A stretch of DNA of 64,000 bases from JAICJR01 sp963848495 (GCA_963848495.1 CAWKDV010000002.1:1178001-1242000), one strand, 5' to 3'; shown: positions 28,063 through 37,262, numbered from the stretch's first letter. The notes: a model not told the origin generated them from the letters alone. Numbers and translations: made by a program.

Positions 28063-29916
28063 GTGTGCGGGATCGTTGGATACGTTGGCAGGAGGCCATG
28101 CCGCGAGCTGTTGATGCGCGGCCTCGAGCGGCTCGAGTACCGCGGCTATGACTCCGCGGGCCTGTCGCTGATCGCCGACGGCCACGTGGAGTCCGTGCGA
28201 GCCGTGGGCAACCTGTCGTTCCTGCGCGAGGCGCTCGACGCGCGCGCGAAGGACGGCGGCGTGGCCACCCTCGTGACCGAGCCCACCACCGGCATCGGCC
28301 ACACGCGCTGGGCCACGCACGGCCGCGTCTGCGAGGCCAACGCGCACCCGCACTTCGACACCGACGATCGCATCCACATCGTTCTCAACGGGATCGTGGA
28401 GAACCACGTTCCGCTGCGCGAGCGCCTGCAGGCCGAGGGCGCCGAGTTCACCTCAGAGACCGACGCCGAGGTGGTGGCCCACCTGATCTCGAGCCACTAC
28501 GAGGGCGATCTGGTGGTCGCGGTGCGCGCCGCCTACGCCGAGCTGCGTGGCCACTATGCCTTCGTCGCCATGAGCGCCGACGAGCCCGACGTGCTGGTCG
28601 GCGCCCGCAAGGAGTGCCCGCTGGTCGTGGGCGTGGGCGAGAACGAGTCGTTCATCGGCTCCGCGATCCCGGCCTTCCTGTCCGAGACGCGCACCGTCCA
28701 GTACCTGAACGACGACGAGATCGTCGTGCTGCGGCCGGGCTCCACCGAGTTCAGCGATGCCGCCGGCACGCCGGTCGAGCGCGAGACCACCCACATCGAC
28801 TGGGATGAGACCGAGGCCGAGAAGGGCGGCTACGAGACCTTCATGCTCAAGGAGATCAACGAGCAGGCCGACGCGGTGGCGGAGACGATCTTCGACCGCG
28901 TGCCGGGCGACACCGTCGAGCTCGAGGACATCGGGCTCTCGGACGACGACCTGCGCCACCTGCGTCGCATCGCCATCGTCGCCTGCGGCACCTCGTACCA
29001 CGCGGCGCTGATCGGGCGCTACGCGATCGAGGAGTGGGCGCGCGTGCCGGTGGAAATGGACATCGCATCGGAGTTCCGCTACCGCAACCCGGTGGTGGAC
29101 GAACGCGATCTCGTGATCGGCATCACCCAATCCGGCGAGACCGCCGACACGCTCGCGGCGATGCGCCTGGCCCGTCAGCGCGGCGCCTCGGTGCTGGCGA
29201 TCACCAACGTGATGGGCAGCCAGGCCACGCGCGACGCCGACGGCGTGCTGTTCACCCGCGCCGGCCTCGAGATCGGCGTGGCCGCCACCAAGACGTTCGT
29301 CTCGCAGGTGGCGCTGATGTACCTGATCGGCCTGAAGCTCGCTCAGGTGCGCGGCACGCTGCCGAAGGAGGAGATCGCCGAGCTGGTGGCCGAGGTGAAG
29401 CAGCTGCCGCACCGGATCAGCGAGCTGCTGGCCGTCGTCGACGAGCCGATGAGGAAGATCGCCAAGCACTGGGCGGACGCCGGCTTCTTCCTGTACCTGG
29501 GGCGCCACGTGGGCCTGCCGGTGTGCCTCGAGGGCGCGCTGAAGCTGAAGGAGATCTCCTACATCCCCACGGACGCCTACGCGGCCGGGGAGATGAAGCA
29601 CGGGCCGATTGCGTTGCTCGACGAGCGCACGCCGGTGGTGTGCGTCACCACGCGCTCGCCGGTGCTCGAGAAGGTGCTGTCGAACATCGCCGAGGTGCGG
29701 GCGCGGGGCGCTCACGTGATCGCCGTGGCCACGGAGGGCGACGACGAGGTCGCGCAGCACGCGGAGGAGGTCGTCTGGGTGCCGAGCACGCACTGGCTGC
29801 TGCAGCCGGTACTGGCGATCATCCCGCTGCAACTGCTCGCGTACCACATCGCCCGCGAGCGCGGGCTGAACGTCGACCAGCCGCGGAACCTGGCGAAGAC
29901 CGTAACCGTCGAGTAG
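28063..29916 (+). CDS. glmS: Glutamine-fructose-6-phosphate aminotransferase
   Basis: Makes glucosamine-6-P, the first step to UDP-GlcNAc. GTG 28063 (with aaggaggt 10 nt upstream) gives MCGIVGYVG, placing the catalytic Cys at residue 2. The N-terminal amidotransferase shows TGIGHTRWATHG. The C-terminal tandem SIS domains show ACGTSYHAAL, TQSGETADTLAAM and the C-terminal RNLAKTVTVE, invariant in GlmS. Length 617 is normal. It leads a run of short-spaced genes through acpS, nnrDE and alr, all related to the envelope or cofactors. No glmS ribozyme is seen upstream. Confidence 0.96.
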   Translation: MCGIVGYVGRRPCRELLMRGLERLEYRGYDSAGLSLIADGHVESVRAVGNLSFLREALDARAKDGGVATLVTEPTTGIGHTRWATHGRVCEANAHPHFDTDDRIHIVLNGIVENHVPLRERLQAEGAEFTSETDAEVVAHLISSHYEGDLVVAVRAAYAELRGHYAFVAMSADEPDVLVGARKECPLVVGVGENESFIGSAIPAFLSETRTVQYLNDDEIVVLRPGSTEFSDAAGTPVERETTHIDWDETEAEKGGYETFMLKEINEQADAVAETIFDRVPGDTVELEDIGLSDDDLRHLRRIAIVACGTSYHAALIGRYAIEEWARVPVEMDIASEFRYRNPVVDERDLVIGITQSGETADTLAAMRLARQRGASVLAITNVMGSQATRDADGVLFTRAGLEIGVAATKTFVSQVALMYLIGLKLAQVRGTLPKEEIAELVAEVKQLPHRISELLAVVDEPMRKIAKHWADAGFFLYLGRHVGLPVCLEGALKLKEISYIPTDAYAAGEMKHGPIALLDERTPVVCVTTRSPVLEKVLSNIAEVRARGAHVIAVATEGDDEVAQHAEEVVWVPSTHWLLQPVLAIIPLQLLAYHIARERGLNVDQPRNLAKTVTVE

Positions 29917-29947
29917 ACAGCCTCCAGGTTTCGTACCCTCCGCTCCC

Positions 29948-30301
29948 ATGAGCGGAATCGGGTTGGACCTACTCGAGGTCGAGCGGCTGGAGCGCGCGCT
30001 GGAGCGGCGGCCGCGCCTGGCGCAGCGGCTGTTCAGCGAGGACGAGCTGGCGTACGCCGCGCGGCACGCCCGGCCGGCGCGGCACCTCGCGGCGCGCTTC
30101 TGCGCGAAGGAGGCGGTGGCGAAGGCCCTCGGGATGCAGGGCTGGAACTTCCGCGACGTGGAGGTGGTGGCCACGGGCGGGCCGCCCGCGCTGCGGCTTA
30201 GCGGCGCGGTGGCGGAGCGGGCGCGCGAGCTCGGCGCCGAGCCCGTGATCTCGCTCACCCACACGGACACCACGGCGGGGGCCGTAGCGCTCCTGCGATG
30301 A
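29948..30301 (+). CDS. acpS: Holo-[acyl-carrier-protein] synthase
   Basis: Transfers phosphopantetheine from CoA to ACP. The 117-residue protein shows the AcpS signature GIGLDLLEVERLERAL (Mg-binding Asp) and FCAKEAVAKALG (Glu of the second metal ligand), with VISLTHTDTTAGAVAL near the end. Its stop overlaps the ATG of the next gene (ATGA at 30298), the conserved acpS-nnrD-alr order of many actinobacteria. Confidence 0.94.
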   Translation: MSGIGLDLLEVERLERALERRPRLAQRLFSEDELAYAARHARPARHLAARFCAKEAVAKALGMQGWNFRDVEVVATGGPPALRLSGAVAERARELGAEPVISLTHTDTTAGAVALLR

Positions 30302-31806
30302 GCCTGGCGGACTGGCTCGACCCCCTCTACGAGGCCGCCGAGATGCGGGCGGTCGACGCATGGGCGATCGAGGAGCAGGGCGTGCCATCGCTCGACCTGA
30401 TGGAGCGCGCGGGCATCGGCCTGGCGCGGGCCACGGCCGAGGTCGCGCTGGCGGGACCGATCCGGATCGTGATCGGGAAGGGCAACAACGGCGGCGACGG
30501 CCTGGTGGCCGCTCGCATACTGCGCGAGGACGGGCATCAGGTGGACGTGCTGGCCGTCGCGCCGGTCGAGGAGCTGAGCGGCGACCCGCGCGCGAACCTC
30601 GAGCGGCTCCCGGGCGAGCCTCCGCGGCCATTCGATGCGGAGGCGCTCGCGGGCTCGGGGTCGGTGATCGACGCCCTGCTCGGCACCGGCTTTGCGGGGG
30701 AGCCGCGCGAGCCGCTGGCCGGCGCGATCGAGGCGATCAACGCACAGGAGGCGCCGGTGGTGGCCTGTGACGTGCCGTCCGGTGTCGACGCCTCCAGCGG
30801 CGAGGCGCACGGCGCCGCGGTGCGGGCCGTCCTCACCGCCAGCTTCCACGGCTCCAAGCTCGGCCTGCACGTGGAGCCAGGCAAGACGCTCGCCGGCGAG
30901 GTGCGGGTGATCGACATCGGTGTGCCGCGTGGCGCGCCGGCGCCCACGGCGGCCGGCCTGATCTCGCGGCGCGTGCTGGACCTCGTTCCGCACAGGGGGC
31001 GAAGCGGCACCAAGTTCGCGTCGGGCACGGTCGTGGTGGCGGGCGGAGCGCGCGGCCTCACCGGCGCGCCCACGATGGCGGCGCTCGCCGCGCAGCGCGC
31101 GGGCGCCGGCTACGTGCAGGTGGCTGTGCCGGAGAGCGCCGAGCTGGTCTTCCAGCTCAAGCTGCTCGAGGCGATGACGCGCGCGCTGCCCGACGAGGAC
31201 GGCGCCCACACGCCCGCCGGCGTGGACGGCGTGCTCGAGCTGGCCGGAAGGGCCGGGGCCGTCGCGCTCGGGCCCGGCATCGGCCGCAGCGAGGGTGCCC
31301 AGGAGTTCGCGCGCGAGGTCGCGCGGCGCGTGGAGAAGCCGCTGCTGATCGACGCCGACGGCCTGAACGCGCACGCCGGCCGGCTCGACCTGCTCGCCGG
31401 GCGGCCAGGCCCCACCGTGCTCACACCGCACGCGGGCGAGCTCGGCCGGTTGCTCGGGATCGATTCGAGCGAGGTCGACGCACGGCGGCTGGCGTACGTG
31501 CGCGAGGCTGCCGAGCGCAGCGGCTGCGTGGTGGTGCTGAAGGGCGACGACTCGCTGGTGGCCGCGCCGGGCGGCCCGGTGGCCGTGAGCCCGGGCGCCT
31601 CGCCCGCGCTCGCCACGGCCGGCACCGGGGACGTGCTGTCCGGCATCGTGGCCACCTACCTGGCCAAGGGCCTGCCCGCGTTCGAGGCGGCGGCCGCCGG
31701 CGTGCTCGCGCACGCGCTGGCCGGCGTCGAGGCTGCGGCCCGCCACGGCGCCGACCACACGGTGGCGGGCGACGTGATCGAGGCGCTCCCGGACGCGCTG
31801 CGATGA
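30298..31806 (+). CDS. nnrDE: Bifunctional NAD(P)H-hydrate epimerase / ADP-dependent dehydratase
   Basis: Repairs damaged (hydrated) NAD(P)H. The N-terminal YjeF_N epimerase domain (about residues 1-210) has YEAAEMRAVDAWAIEEQG, GKGNNGGDGLVAARIL and CDVPSGVDASSG. The C-terminal dehydratase domain (about 220-500) has PHRGRSGTKFASGTVVVAGG, LTPHAGELGRLLG and the ribokinase-like GTGDVLSGIVATYLA. At 502 residues this is the common fused form. It overlaps acpS upstream and alr downstream by 4 nt each. Confidence 0.94.
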   Translation: MSLADWLDPLYEAAEMRAVDAWAIEEQGVPSLDLMERAGIGLARATAEVALAGPIRIVIGKGNNGGDGLVAARILREDGHQVDVLAVAPVEELSGDPRANLERLPGEPPRPFDAEALAGSGSVIDALLGTGFAGEPREPLAGAIEAINAQEAPVVACDVPSGVDASSGEAHGAAVRAVLTASFHGSKLGLHVEPGKTLAGEVRVIDIGVPRGAPAPTAAGLISRRVLDLVPHRGRSGTKFASGTVVVAGGARGLTGAPTMAALAAQRAGAGYVQVAVPESAELVFQLKLLEAMTRALPDEDGAHTPAGVDGVLELAGRAGAVALGPGIGRSEGAQEFAREVARRVEKPLLIDADGLNAHAGRLDLLAGRPGPTVLTPHAGELGRLLGIDSSEVDARRLAYVREAAERSGCVVVLKGDDSLVAAPGGPVAVSPGASPALATAGTGDVLSGIVATYLAKGLPAFEAAAAGVLAHALAGVEAAARHGADHTVAGDVIEALPDALR

Positions 31807-32927
31807 CGCACGCCCCCGAGCGCGCAGTCGCGCGCATCGACCTCGGCGCCATCGAGTGCAACTGCGGCCGGCTGCGCGCCCTGCTCGGGCCCGGCACCGA
31901 GTTGTGCGCGGTGGTGAAGGCGGATGCCTACGGGCACGGCGTGGCCTGGTGCGCGAAGGCGGCGCTGGCGGGCGGCGCCACCTGGCTCGCGGTGGCCACC
32001 GGCGCCGAGGCGGAGGAGCTGCGCCGCCACGGCGTGGACTGCCGGATCCTCGTGATGGGGGCGCTCACGCACGAGGAGGCGCGGGGCGCGATCGAGGCGG
32101 TGGCCGACGTGACCGTGTGGGACGAGGGCTTTGCGCGCGCGCTCGCGGAGCTGCGCCCGCCCGGCACGGCGCGAGTGCGGGTGCACGTGAAGTTCGACAC
32201 CGGCATGGGCCGGCTCGGCACGAAGGACCGCGACGTCGCGCTGGCCGTCGCGGAGCTCGCGGCAGCCGACGACCGCCTCGAGCTGGCCGGCGCGATGACC
32301 CACTTCGCCACGGCGGACGAGCTCGGCGACGACCACTTCGGCGCCCAGCTCGCCGCCTTCGAGCCGTTCGCGGCGGAGCTCAGGCGCCGGCACCCGAACC
32401 TCGTGGTCCACGCGGCCAACAGCGCCGCCACGTTCCGGGACGCCGCGGCCCACTTCGACCTCGTCCGCTGCGGCGTGGCCGTCTACGGCCTCGACCCCTT
32501 CGGCGGCGACCCGGCGGAGCGCGACCTCACGCCGGCCCTCTCGCTCGAGTCGTACGTGGCGGCCGTGAAGCGCTTCGAGCCGGGCGACAGCGCCGGCTAC
32601 GGCCGCCGCTGGACCGCCGAGCGCGCGACCTGGGTGGGCACGCTGCCGATCGGCTACGGCGACGGCTGGCGGCGCTCGCTCACCAACAACTGCGACGTGC
32701 TGATCCGCGGGCGGCGGTATCCGCTCGTCGGCACCGTCAGCATGGACAACATCACGGTTGACCTCGGGGAGGAGACGGACGTGGAGCCGGGCGAGCCGGC
32801 GGTGCTGATCGGCGCCCAGGGCGGCGAGCGGATCCGCGCCGAGGAGCTGGCCGAGCGGCTCGGCACGATCAACTACGAGATCACGTGCGGGCTGAGCCCG
32901 CGGGTGCGCCGGCAGTGGCAGAGCTGA
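31803..32927 (+). CDS. alr: Alanine racemase
   Basis: PLP enzyme supplying D-alanine for peptidoglycan. The PLP-binding Lys39 lies in CAVVKADAYGHGV, the phosphate-contacting region in MTHFATAD, and the catalytic Tyr in DSAGYGRRWTA near residue 260. NVSMDN-type block is VSMDNITVDLG. The 374-residue length is normal. ATG 31803 overlaps the previous stop, and the next gene's GTG 32915 lies inside the 3' end of alr. Confidence 0.95.
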   Translation: MTHAPERAVARIDLGAIECNCGRLRALLGPGTELCAVVKADAYGHGVAWCAKAALAGGATWLAVATGAEAEELRRHGVDCRILVMGALTHEEARGAIEAVADVTVWDEGFARALAELRPPGTARVRVHVKFDTGMGRLGTKDRDVALAVAELAAADDRLELAGAMTHFATADELGDDHFGAQLAAFEPFAAELRRRHPNLVVHAANSAATFRDAAAHFDLVRCGVAVYGLDPFGGDPAERDLTPALSLESYVAAVKRFEPGDSAGYGRRWTAERATWVGTLPIGYGDGWRRSLTNNCDVLIRGRRYPLVGTVSMDNITVDLGEETDVEPGEPAVLIGAQGGERIRAEELAERLGTINYEITCGLSPRVRRQWQS

Positions 32928-34360
32928 GCGAGCGTCTCGACGCCGAGCCCGCCGTGCGCGCGGTGCGCGAGGCGCTGGCCGGGTCCGGCGAGGCCTGGAT
33001 CGTCGGCGGCAGCGTGCGCGACGCGCTGCTCGGCCGGCCGATCAAGGACGTGGACCTGGCTGTCCGTGGTGAGCCCGAGCGGGTCGCCAAGACCGTGGCC
33101 AAGGCGGTGGGAGGGCCGGCCTTCCAGCTCTCCGAGGCGTTTGGCGGCTGGCGGGCGCTCCATCCGCAGCGCGACTGGGTCTGCGACGTCACCGCTCTCC
33201 ACGGGGACGGGATCGACGCCGACCTCGCGCGCCGCGACTTCACCGTCAACGCGATGGGGGTGCCGGTCGATGGCGGCGAGCTGCACGACCCCTTCGGCGG
33301 TGTGCGCGACCTGCGCGACGGGGTGATCCGCGTGATGGGAGGGCCGGCGCTCGAGCGCTCCTCCTACGCCGACGACCCGCTGCGGCCGCTGCGTCTCGTG
33401 CGGCAGGCCACGCAGCTCGGCCTGTCGCCGGATCCGGACAGCGAGCGGCTTACGCGCGAGGCGGCCCCACGGGTGCTCGACGCGGCTGCCGAGCGCGTGT
33501 GGGCGGAGCTGCGGCAGCTCGTGTGCGACGAGCGCGTGATGGAGGGGCTCGGCCTGCTGGAGCTGGTCGGCCTCACCGCGATCGTGCTGCCCGAGCTGAG
33601 CGACCTGCACGGCGTGGAGCAGAGCCACTTCCACCACCTGGACGTGCACGACCACACGCTCGAGGTGCTGCGCGAGCAGCTCGAGATCGAGCGCGACCCG
33701 GCGGCTCTGTTCGGTGAGCTTGCCGGCGAGCTCGATGCGCTGCTGCGGGCCCAGTTCGCCGACGAGCTCGACCGCTGGCAGGCACTCCGCTTCGGCGCGC
33801 TGCTGCACGACGCCGGCAAGCCCGCCACGCGCGGCGTCCTGCCGGGCGGGCGCGTGACCTTCATCGGCCACGACAGCGTGGGGGCGGAGATCGCGGCGGA
33901 CTTCTGCCGCCGGATGCGTGCCGGCGACCGCCTGCGGCAGTTCCTCGGCGGGCTTGCCCGCCACCACCTCGTGCTCGGCTTCCTGGTGCACGAGCGGCCG
34001 CTCGACCGCCACGCGGTCTACCGCTACCTCGAGCGCTGTCACCCGGTGGAGGTCGAGGTCACCGTGCTGTCGTGCGCGGACCGGCTCGCCACGCGCGGCA
34101 AGAACGCCGACGCCGCGATCGCCGCCCACCTCGAGCTCGCGAGGGAGCTGATGGGCGAGGCGCTCGTCTGGCGGGCCCAGGGGCCGCCGCAGCCGGCTGT
34201 GCGCGGCGACGAGCTGGCCGAGGCGCTGGGCATCGAGCCGGGACCCGAGCTCGGCACGCTGCTCGCCCGCCTGCGCGAGGCCCGCTTCACCGGCGAGGCG
34301 ACCACGCCGGAGGAGGCACTGGTCCTGGCGCGCCGCCTGCGCGAGAATGGCGCGTCGTGA
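32915..34360 (+). CDS. CCA-adding-enzyme-like polynucleotide nucleotidyltransferase with HD domain
   Basis: N-terminal class II nucleotidyltransferase: WIVGGSVRDALLGRPIKDVD with the DVD metal pair, then RRDFTVNAMGV and the RNA-binding YADDPLRPLRLVR. A C-terminal HD phosphohydrolase domain is shown by HHLDVHDHTLEV and GALLHDAGKPATRG (about residue 297). This layout fits tRNA CCA-nucleotidyltransferase or a poly(A) polymerase-like relative; the two cannot be separated by eye. GTG 32915 is chosen over GTG 32885 because it lies closer to the alr stop. The end overlaps corA (GTGA). Confidence 0.87.
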   Translation: MAELSERLDAEPAVRAVREALAGSGEAWIVGGSVRDALLGRPIKDVDLAVRGEPERVAKTVAKAVGGPAFQLSEAFGGWRALHPQRDWVCDVTALHGDGIDADLARRDFTVNAMGVPVDGGELHDPFGGVRDLRDGVIRVMGGPALERSSYADDPLRPLRLVRQATQLGLSPDPDSERLTREAAPRVLDAAAERVWAELRQLVCDERVMEGLGLLELVGLTAIVLPELSDLHGVEQSHFHHLDVHDHTLEVLREQLEIERDPAALFGELAGELDALLRAQFADELDRWQALRFGALLHDAGKPATRGVLPGGRVTFIGHDSVGAEIAADFCRRMRAGDRLRQFLGGLARHHLVLGFLVHERPLDRHAVYRYLERCHPVEVEVTVLSCADRLATRGKNADAAIAAHLELARELMGEALVWRAQGPPQPAVRGDELAEALGIEPGPELGTLLARLREARFTGEATTPEEALVLARRLRENGAS

Positions 34361-35328
34361 TCGTCGACTGCGCGCTCTACGAGCAGGGGTGCCGGCGACC
34401 GGGCCGGCTTCCGCTCGAGCTCGCCGGGAAGGCCGCCGCGGACGATGGCGCCTTCGTCTGGATCGGCCTCTACGAGCCCACGCCGGAGGAGTTCGACGCG
34501 GTGACCCGCGAGTTCGACGTGCACCCGCTCGCCGTCGAGGACGCGATCAACGCGCACCAGCGTCCCAAGCTCGAGACCTACGGCGAGTCGCTCTTCCTGG
34601 TGCTGAAGACCGCACGCTACGTGGACCCGAAGGAGGTGGTGGCGCTCGGCGACATCATGGTGTTCGTGGGCCGCGAGTTCATCGTGACCGTGCGTCACGG
34701 TGAGGCGAGCGAGCTGGCGACGGTGCGGCATCGGGTGGAGTGCCATCCCGAGCTGCTGGCCTGTGGGCCCGGCGCCGTGCTTCACGCGATCGTGGACCAC
34801 GTCGTCGACGACTACTTCCCGGTCATCGAGGGCATCGAGGTCGACATCGAGGAGGTCGAGAAAGAGGTCTTCTCGCACGCCCGGACCAACCCCGCCGAGC
34901 GCATCTACAAGCTCAAGCGGGAAGTGCTCGAGTTCTACCAGGCGGCGGCGCCGCTGTCCGAGCCGCTGCAGCGGCTCGCGCGCGGCCACTACGAGCTCAT
35001 CCACGAGGACGTGCAGGAGTACTTCCGCGACGTCTACGACCACTTGGTGAAGACGATCGCCGAGATCAACGGCTTCCGCGACCTGCTCACGAGCGTGCTG
35101 GAGGCCAACCTCACTCAGGTCAGCGTCCGGCAGAACGACGACATGCGGAAGATCTCGGCCTGGGTGGCGATCGCCGTGGTGCCGACCGCGATCGCGGGGA
35201 TCTACGGCATGAACTTCGAGAACATGCCCGAGCTCAAGTGGAGCTTCGGCTACCCGCTCGCGCTGGGCGTCATCCTCCTGATCTGCCTGACGCTCTACCG
35301 CTTCTTCCGGAAGTCCGGCTGGCTGTAG
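34357..35328 (+). CDS. corA: CorA-family Mg(II)/Co(II) channel
   Basis: Pentameric Mg channel. A cytoplasmic alpha/beta domain (WIGLYEPTPEEFDAVTREFD, LAVEDAINAHQRPKLE, FVGREFIVTVRHGE) is followed by the long stalk helix and two C-terminal helices. The first (ISAWVAIAVVPTAIAGIYGM) ends in the GMN selectivity motif at about 284-286, and the short loop leads to GYPLALGVILLICLTLYRFF and a basic tail. At 323 residues it is full length. Confidence 0.94.
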   Translation: MIVDCALYEQGCRRPGRLPLELAGKAAADDGAFVWIGLYEPTPEEFDAVTREFDVHPLAVEDAINAHQRPKLETYGESLFLVLKTARYVDPKEVVALGDIMVFVGREFIVTVRHGEASELATVRHRVECHPELLACGPGAVLHAIVDHVVDDYFPVIEGIEVDIEEVEKEVFSHARTNPAERIYKLKREVLEFYQAAAPLSEPLQRLARGHYELIHEDVQEYFRDVYDHLVKTIAEINGFRDLLTSVLEANLTQVSVRQNDDMRKISAWVAIAVVPTAIAGIYGMNFENMPELKWSFGYPLALGVILLICLTLYRFFRKSGWL

Positions 35329-35337
35329 GCTCCGGCC

Positions 35338-35748
35338 ATGGCGAACGAGGACTGCGTCTTCTGCCAGATCCTGGCCGGCAACATGCCCGGCGAGATCGTC
35401 CAGGAGGACGAGCACACGGTCGCCTTCATGGACATCTTCCCGTGGACGCGCGGGCACGCCGTGGTGGTGCCACGCAACCACTCGCGGAACCTCTACGAGA
35501 TCTCGGACGAGGACCTCGCGCACACGATGGCGGCGGCCCAGCGGCTCGCCCGGCAGGTGCGCGACAGGCTCCGCGCGGCGGGCGTGAACCTGCTCAACTC
35601 GTCTGAGCCGGCGGCCTGGCAGACCATCTTCCACTTCCACGTGCACGTGATCCCGCGCTACGAGAACGACCCGCTCGAGCTGCCCACGCGACCACAGCGC
35701 GCGGACCCCGAGGTGCTCGCCCAAGTGGCCTCGGAAATCAGGTCCTGA
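35338..35748 (+). CDS. HIT-family nucleotide hydrolase
   Basis: A 136-residue histidine-triad protein. It opens NEDCVFCQILAGNMPGEIVQ (the family FC.i..ge.p start) and carries the catalytic triad HFHVHVIPR at about residues 97-105. Such proteins hydrolyse adenosine or dinucleoside phosphoramidates. It follows corA by 9 nt. Confidence 0.92.
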   Translation: MANEDCVFCQILAGNMPGEIVQEDEHTVAFMDIFPWTRGHAVVVPRNHSRNLYEISDEDLAHTMAAAQRLARQVRDRLRAAGVNLLNSSEPAAWQTIFHFHVHVIPRYENDPLELPTRPQRADPEVLAQVASEIRS

Positions 35749-35791
35749 GCGACTGGCTTTACGTCCGCGGGTGAGGTACGTTTTCGCCGGG

Positions 35792-35812
35792 AGCCGGCAC
35801 TGGCAGCCGGCT
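35792..35812 (+). terminator. Hairpin between hit and csp
   Basis: A perfect 7-bp stem, agccggc (35792-35798) and gccggct (35806-35812), with a 7-nt loop. It lies 44 bp after the hit stop and 78 bp before the csp ATG. No U-run follows, so it could be a factor-independent terminator of the GC-rich type or a 5' leader hairpin of the cold-shock mRNA. Confidence 0.45.
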
Positions 35813-35889
35813 GAAACACAGTCGCATGCAGTGGGTTCGGGTTGCCGTAGAGCACCGAGCAGTGCATGACGAAGAAGGAAGGGTGCTAC

Positions 35890-36093
35890 ATGCCGACCGG
35901 AACCGTGAAGTGGTTCAACGACGAGAAGGGCTTCGGCTTCATCACGCCCGACGAGGGCGATCGTGACCTCTTCGTGCATTACACCGGCATCGACGGCGGC
36001 GGCTTCAAGACGCTCGAGGAGAACACCAAGGTCTCCTACGACGAGGAGCGTGGCGACAAGGGCCCGAAGGCGGTGAACGTCAGGAAGGTCTAG
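35890..36093 (+). CDS. Cold-shock protein (CspA family)
   Basis: A 67-residue single cold-shock domain that binds single-stranded RNA/DNA. RNP1 is KGFGFITP and RNP2 is DLFVHYTGI; it opens PTGTVKWFNDE. ATG 35890 is preferred over ATG 35866 because gaaggaagg ends about 8 nt before it and the resulting length is standard. The 141-bp region upstream may contain a structured leader. Confidence 0.95.
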   Translation: MPTGTVKWFNDEKGFGFITPDEGDRDLFVHYTGIDGGGFKTLEENTKVSYDEERGDKGPKAVNVRKV

Positions 36094-36109
36094 CCCGCAG
36101 ATCTCGGCG

Positions 36110-36130
36110 GCGCGGCCCGACCGGCCGCGC
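36110..36130 (+). terminator. Terminator hairpin after csp
   Basis: gcgcggcc (36110-36117), loop cgacc, ggccgcgc (36123-36130): a perfect 8-bp GC stem, 17 nt after the csp stop and 20 nt before infA. It ends in ttca rather than a U-run. Confidence 0.6.
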
Positions 36131-36150
36131 TTCAGCCGACACGGGCTACC

Positions 36151-36381
36151 ATGACTAGCGGTTTGCCCAAGGAAGAGAAGATCGAGATGGAGGGCGAGGT
36201 CGTCGAGGCCCTCCCGAACACGATGTTCCGAGTGAGGCTCGACAACGACCACGAGGTCCTCGGCCACATCTCGGGCAAGATGCGCCGCCACTACATCCGC
36301 ATCCTGCCCGGTGACCGGATCAAGATCGAGCTGTCGCCATACGACCTCGATCGAGGCCGCATCACCTACCGCTACAAATAA
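36151..36381 (+). CDS. infA: Translation initiation factor IF-1
   Basis: An S1/OB-fold factor of 76 residues that binds the 30S A site. It shows KIEMEGEVVEALPNTMFRVR, VLGHISGKMRRHYIRILPGD and LSPYDLDRGRITYRYK, all IF-1 blocks. It stands alone; the usual ribosomal-protein operon (rpmJ, rpsM) does not follow here, so this copy is separated from that cluster or is a paralogue. Confidence 0.96.
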   Translation: MTSGLPKEEKIEMEGEVVEALPNTMFRVRLDNDHEVLGHISGKMRRHYIRILPGDRIKIELSPYDLDRGRITYRYK

Positions 36382-36487
36382 GGCGGCTGCAAACCGGCGC
36401 ATTCCCGTGTCCTCGGCCTCTCGCGTGCGGAGCACGCGTCGAGCCCTGCGTCCAGCGGGACTGCTTGGTTTTCGCTCGCCTTATTTG
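36375..36487. repeat. Long-range 11-bp inverted repeat around the infA 3' end
   Basis: caaataaggcg (36375-36385), spanning the infA stop codon, has an exact reverse complement cgccttatttg at 36477-36487. Each copy is flanked by gctgcaa/ttgcagc-related bases. The intervening 91 bp contain no gene that I can support. AT-rich 11-mers matching exactly within 100 bp are unlikely by chance in this GC-rich DNA. Confidence 0.5.
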
Positions 36488-36578
36488 CAGCGATGACCGC
36501 TGTCAGGGCGCGCTGGCGCAGGAGCACTATCGCCGACAGCGAACCCTTCTTCGTTATCTGGTGTTCAATCCCCTGGTC

Positions 36579-37262
36579 ATGAAGCGGCTCGTAGCAATCG
36601 TTACATGCATGTATGCGCTCGCGGCGGCGGGCGTCGCCTTCGGCGACCATCCGGTCGAGCTCGGCTCCACGAGCAACCGGCCGGCCGTTAGCTGCCCGAC
36701 GAACTGCCAGGCAATTGGGCAGGTGACGGGCTTCGAGGCCCAGCAGGGCAGCACCAAGGCGCCGTTTGCACCGCGCCGGCGCGGCAAGGTCGTGGCGTTC
36801 AGCGTCACGCTCGGCAACCCCAAGGCCAGCGACATCAGCTTCTTCACCAAGCTGTTCGGCGGCGCGCCCTCCGTGCAGCTGGCGGTGCTGAAGCCCGTGC
36901 CGAAGAAGAAGCTGCAGTACGTGGTCAGCGGGCTGAGCGACGTCTTCCAGATCACGCCCTACTTCGGCTCGACGCCCACCTTCGCGCTCTCGCGGCCGTT
37001 GACCGTCAAGCCCGGCTACGTTGTCGCCCTGAACGTGCCCACCTGGGCGCCGGCGTTCGCGGTCGGACTCGCCAACGACGAGGTCTGGCGCTCCTCGCGC
37101 GACCCCGCCCACTGCGACGACGTCCAGCAGAAGGCGGCGCAGACCACACGCGGGCAGTCGTCGAACTACAACTGCCTGTACCGCACGGCCCGGTTGATGT
37201 ACACGGTCACGTTCATCCCGGACCCGCGCGTCACGAACCCCACGCCCAAGAAGACCGGCTGA
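36579..37262 (+). CDS. Secreted protein of unknown function (227 aa)
   Basis: Not recognised. ATG 36579 gives a signal peptide (KRLVAIVTCMYALAAAGVAFG, cleavage near Gly-Asp). The mature part has four cysteines in two pairs (SCPTNCQ near the start; HCDD and YNCLYR near the end), consistent with disulfides outside the cell. Beta-rich segments (KVVAFSVTLG, VQLAVLKPV, YVVALNVPTWAP) suggest a jelly-roll or Ig-like fold. The tail RVTNPTPKKTG is disordered. The 197 bp before it hold the inverted repeat and no other gene. Confidence 0.7.
   Translation: MKRLVAIVTCMYALAAAGVAFGDHPVELGSTSNRPAVSCPTNCQAIGQVTGFEAQQGSTKAPFAPRRRGKVVAFSVTLGNPKASDISFFTKLFGGAPSVQLAVLKPVPKKKLQYVVSGLSDVFQITPYFGSTPTFALSRPLTVKPGYVVALNVPTWAPAFAVGLANDEVWRSSRDPAHCDDVQQKAAQTTRGQSSNYNCLYRTARLMYTVTFIPDPRVTNPTPKKTG

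Noticed and set aside
28453..31758. Minus-strand open frame of 1101 codons over glmS, acpS, nnrDE
   Set aside because: It mirrors well-conserved plus-strand genes and its residues are the Arg/His/Val/Ala-rich mix produced by reading a GC-rich gene backwards.
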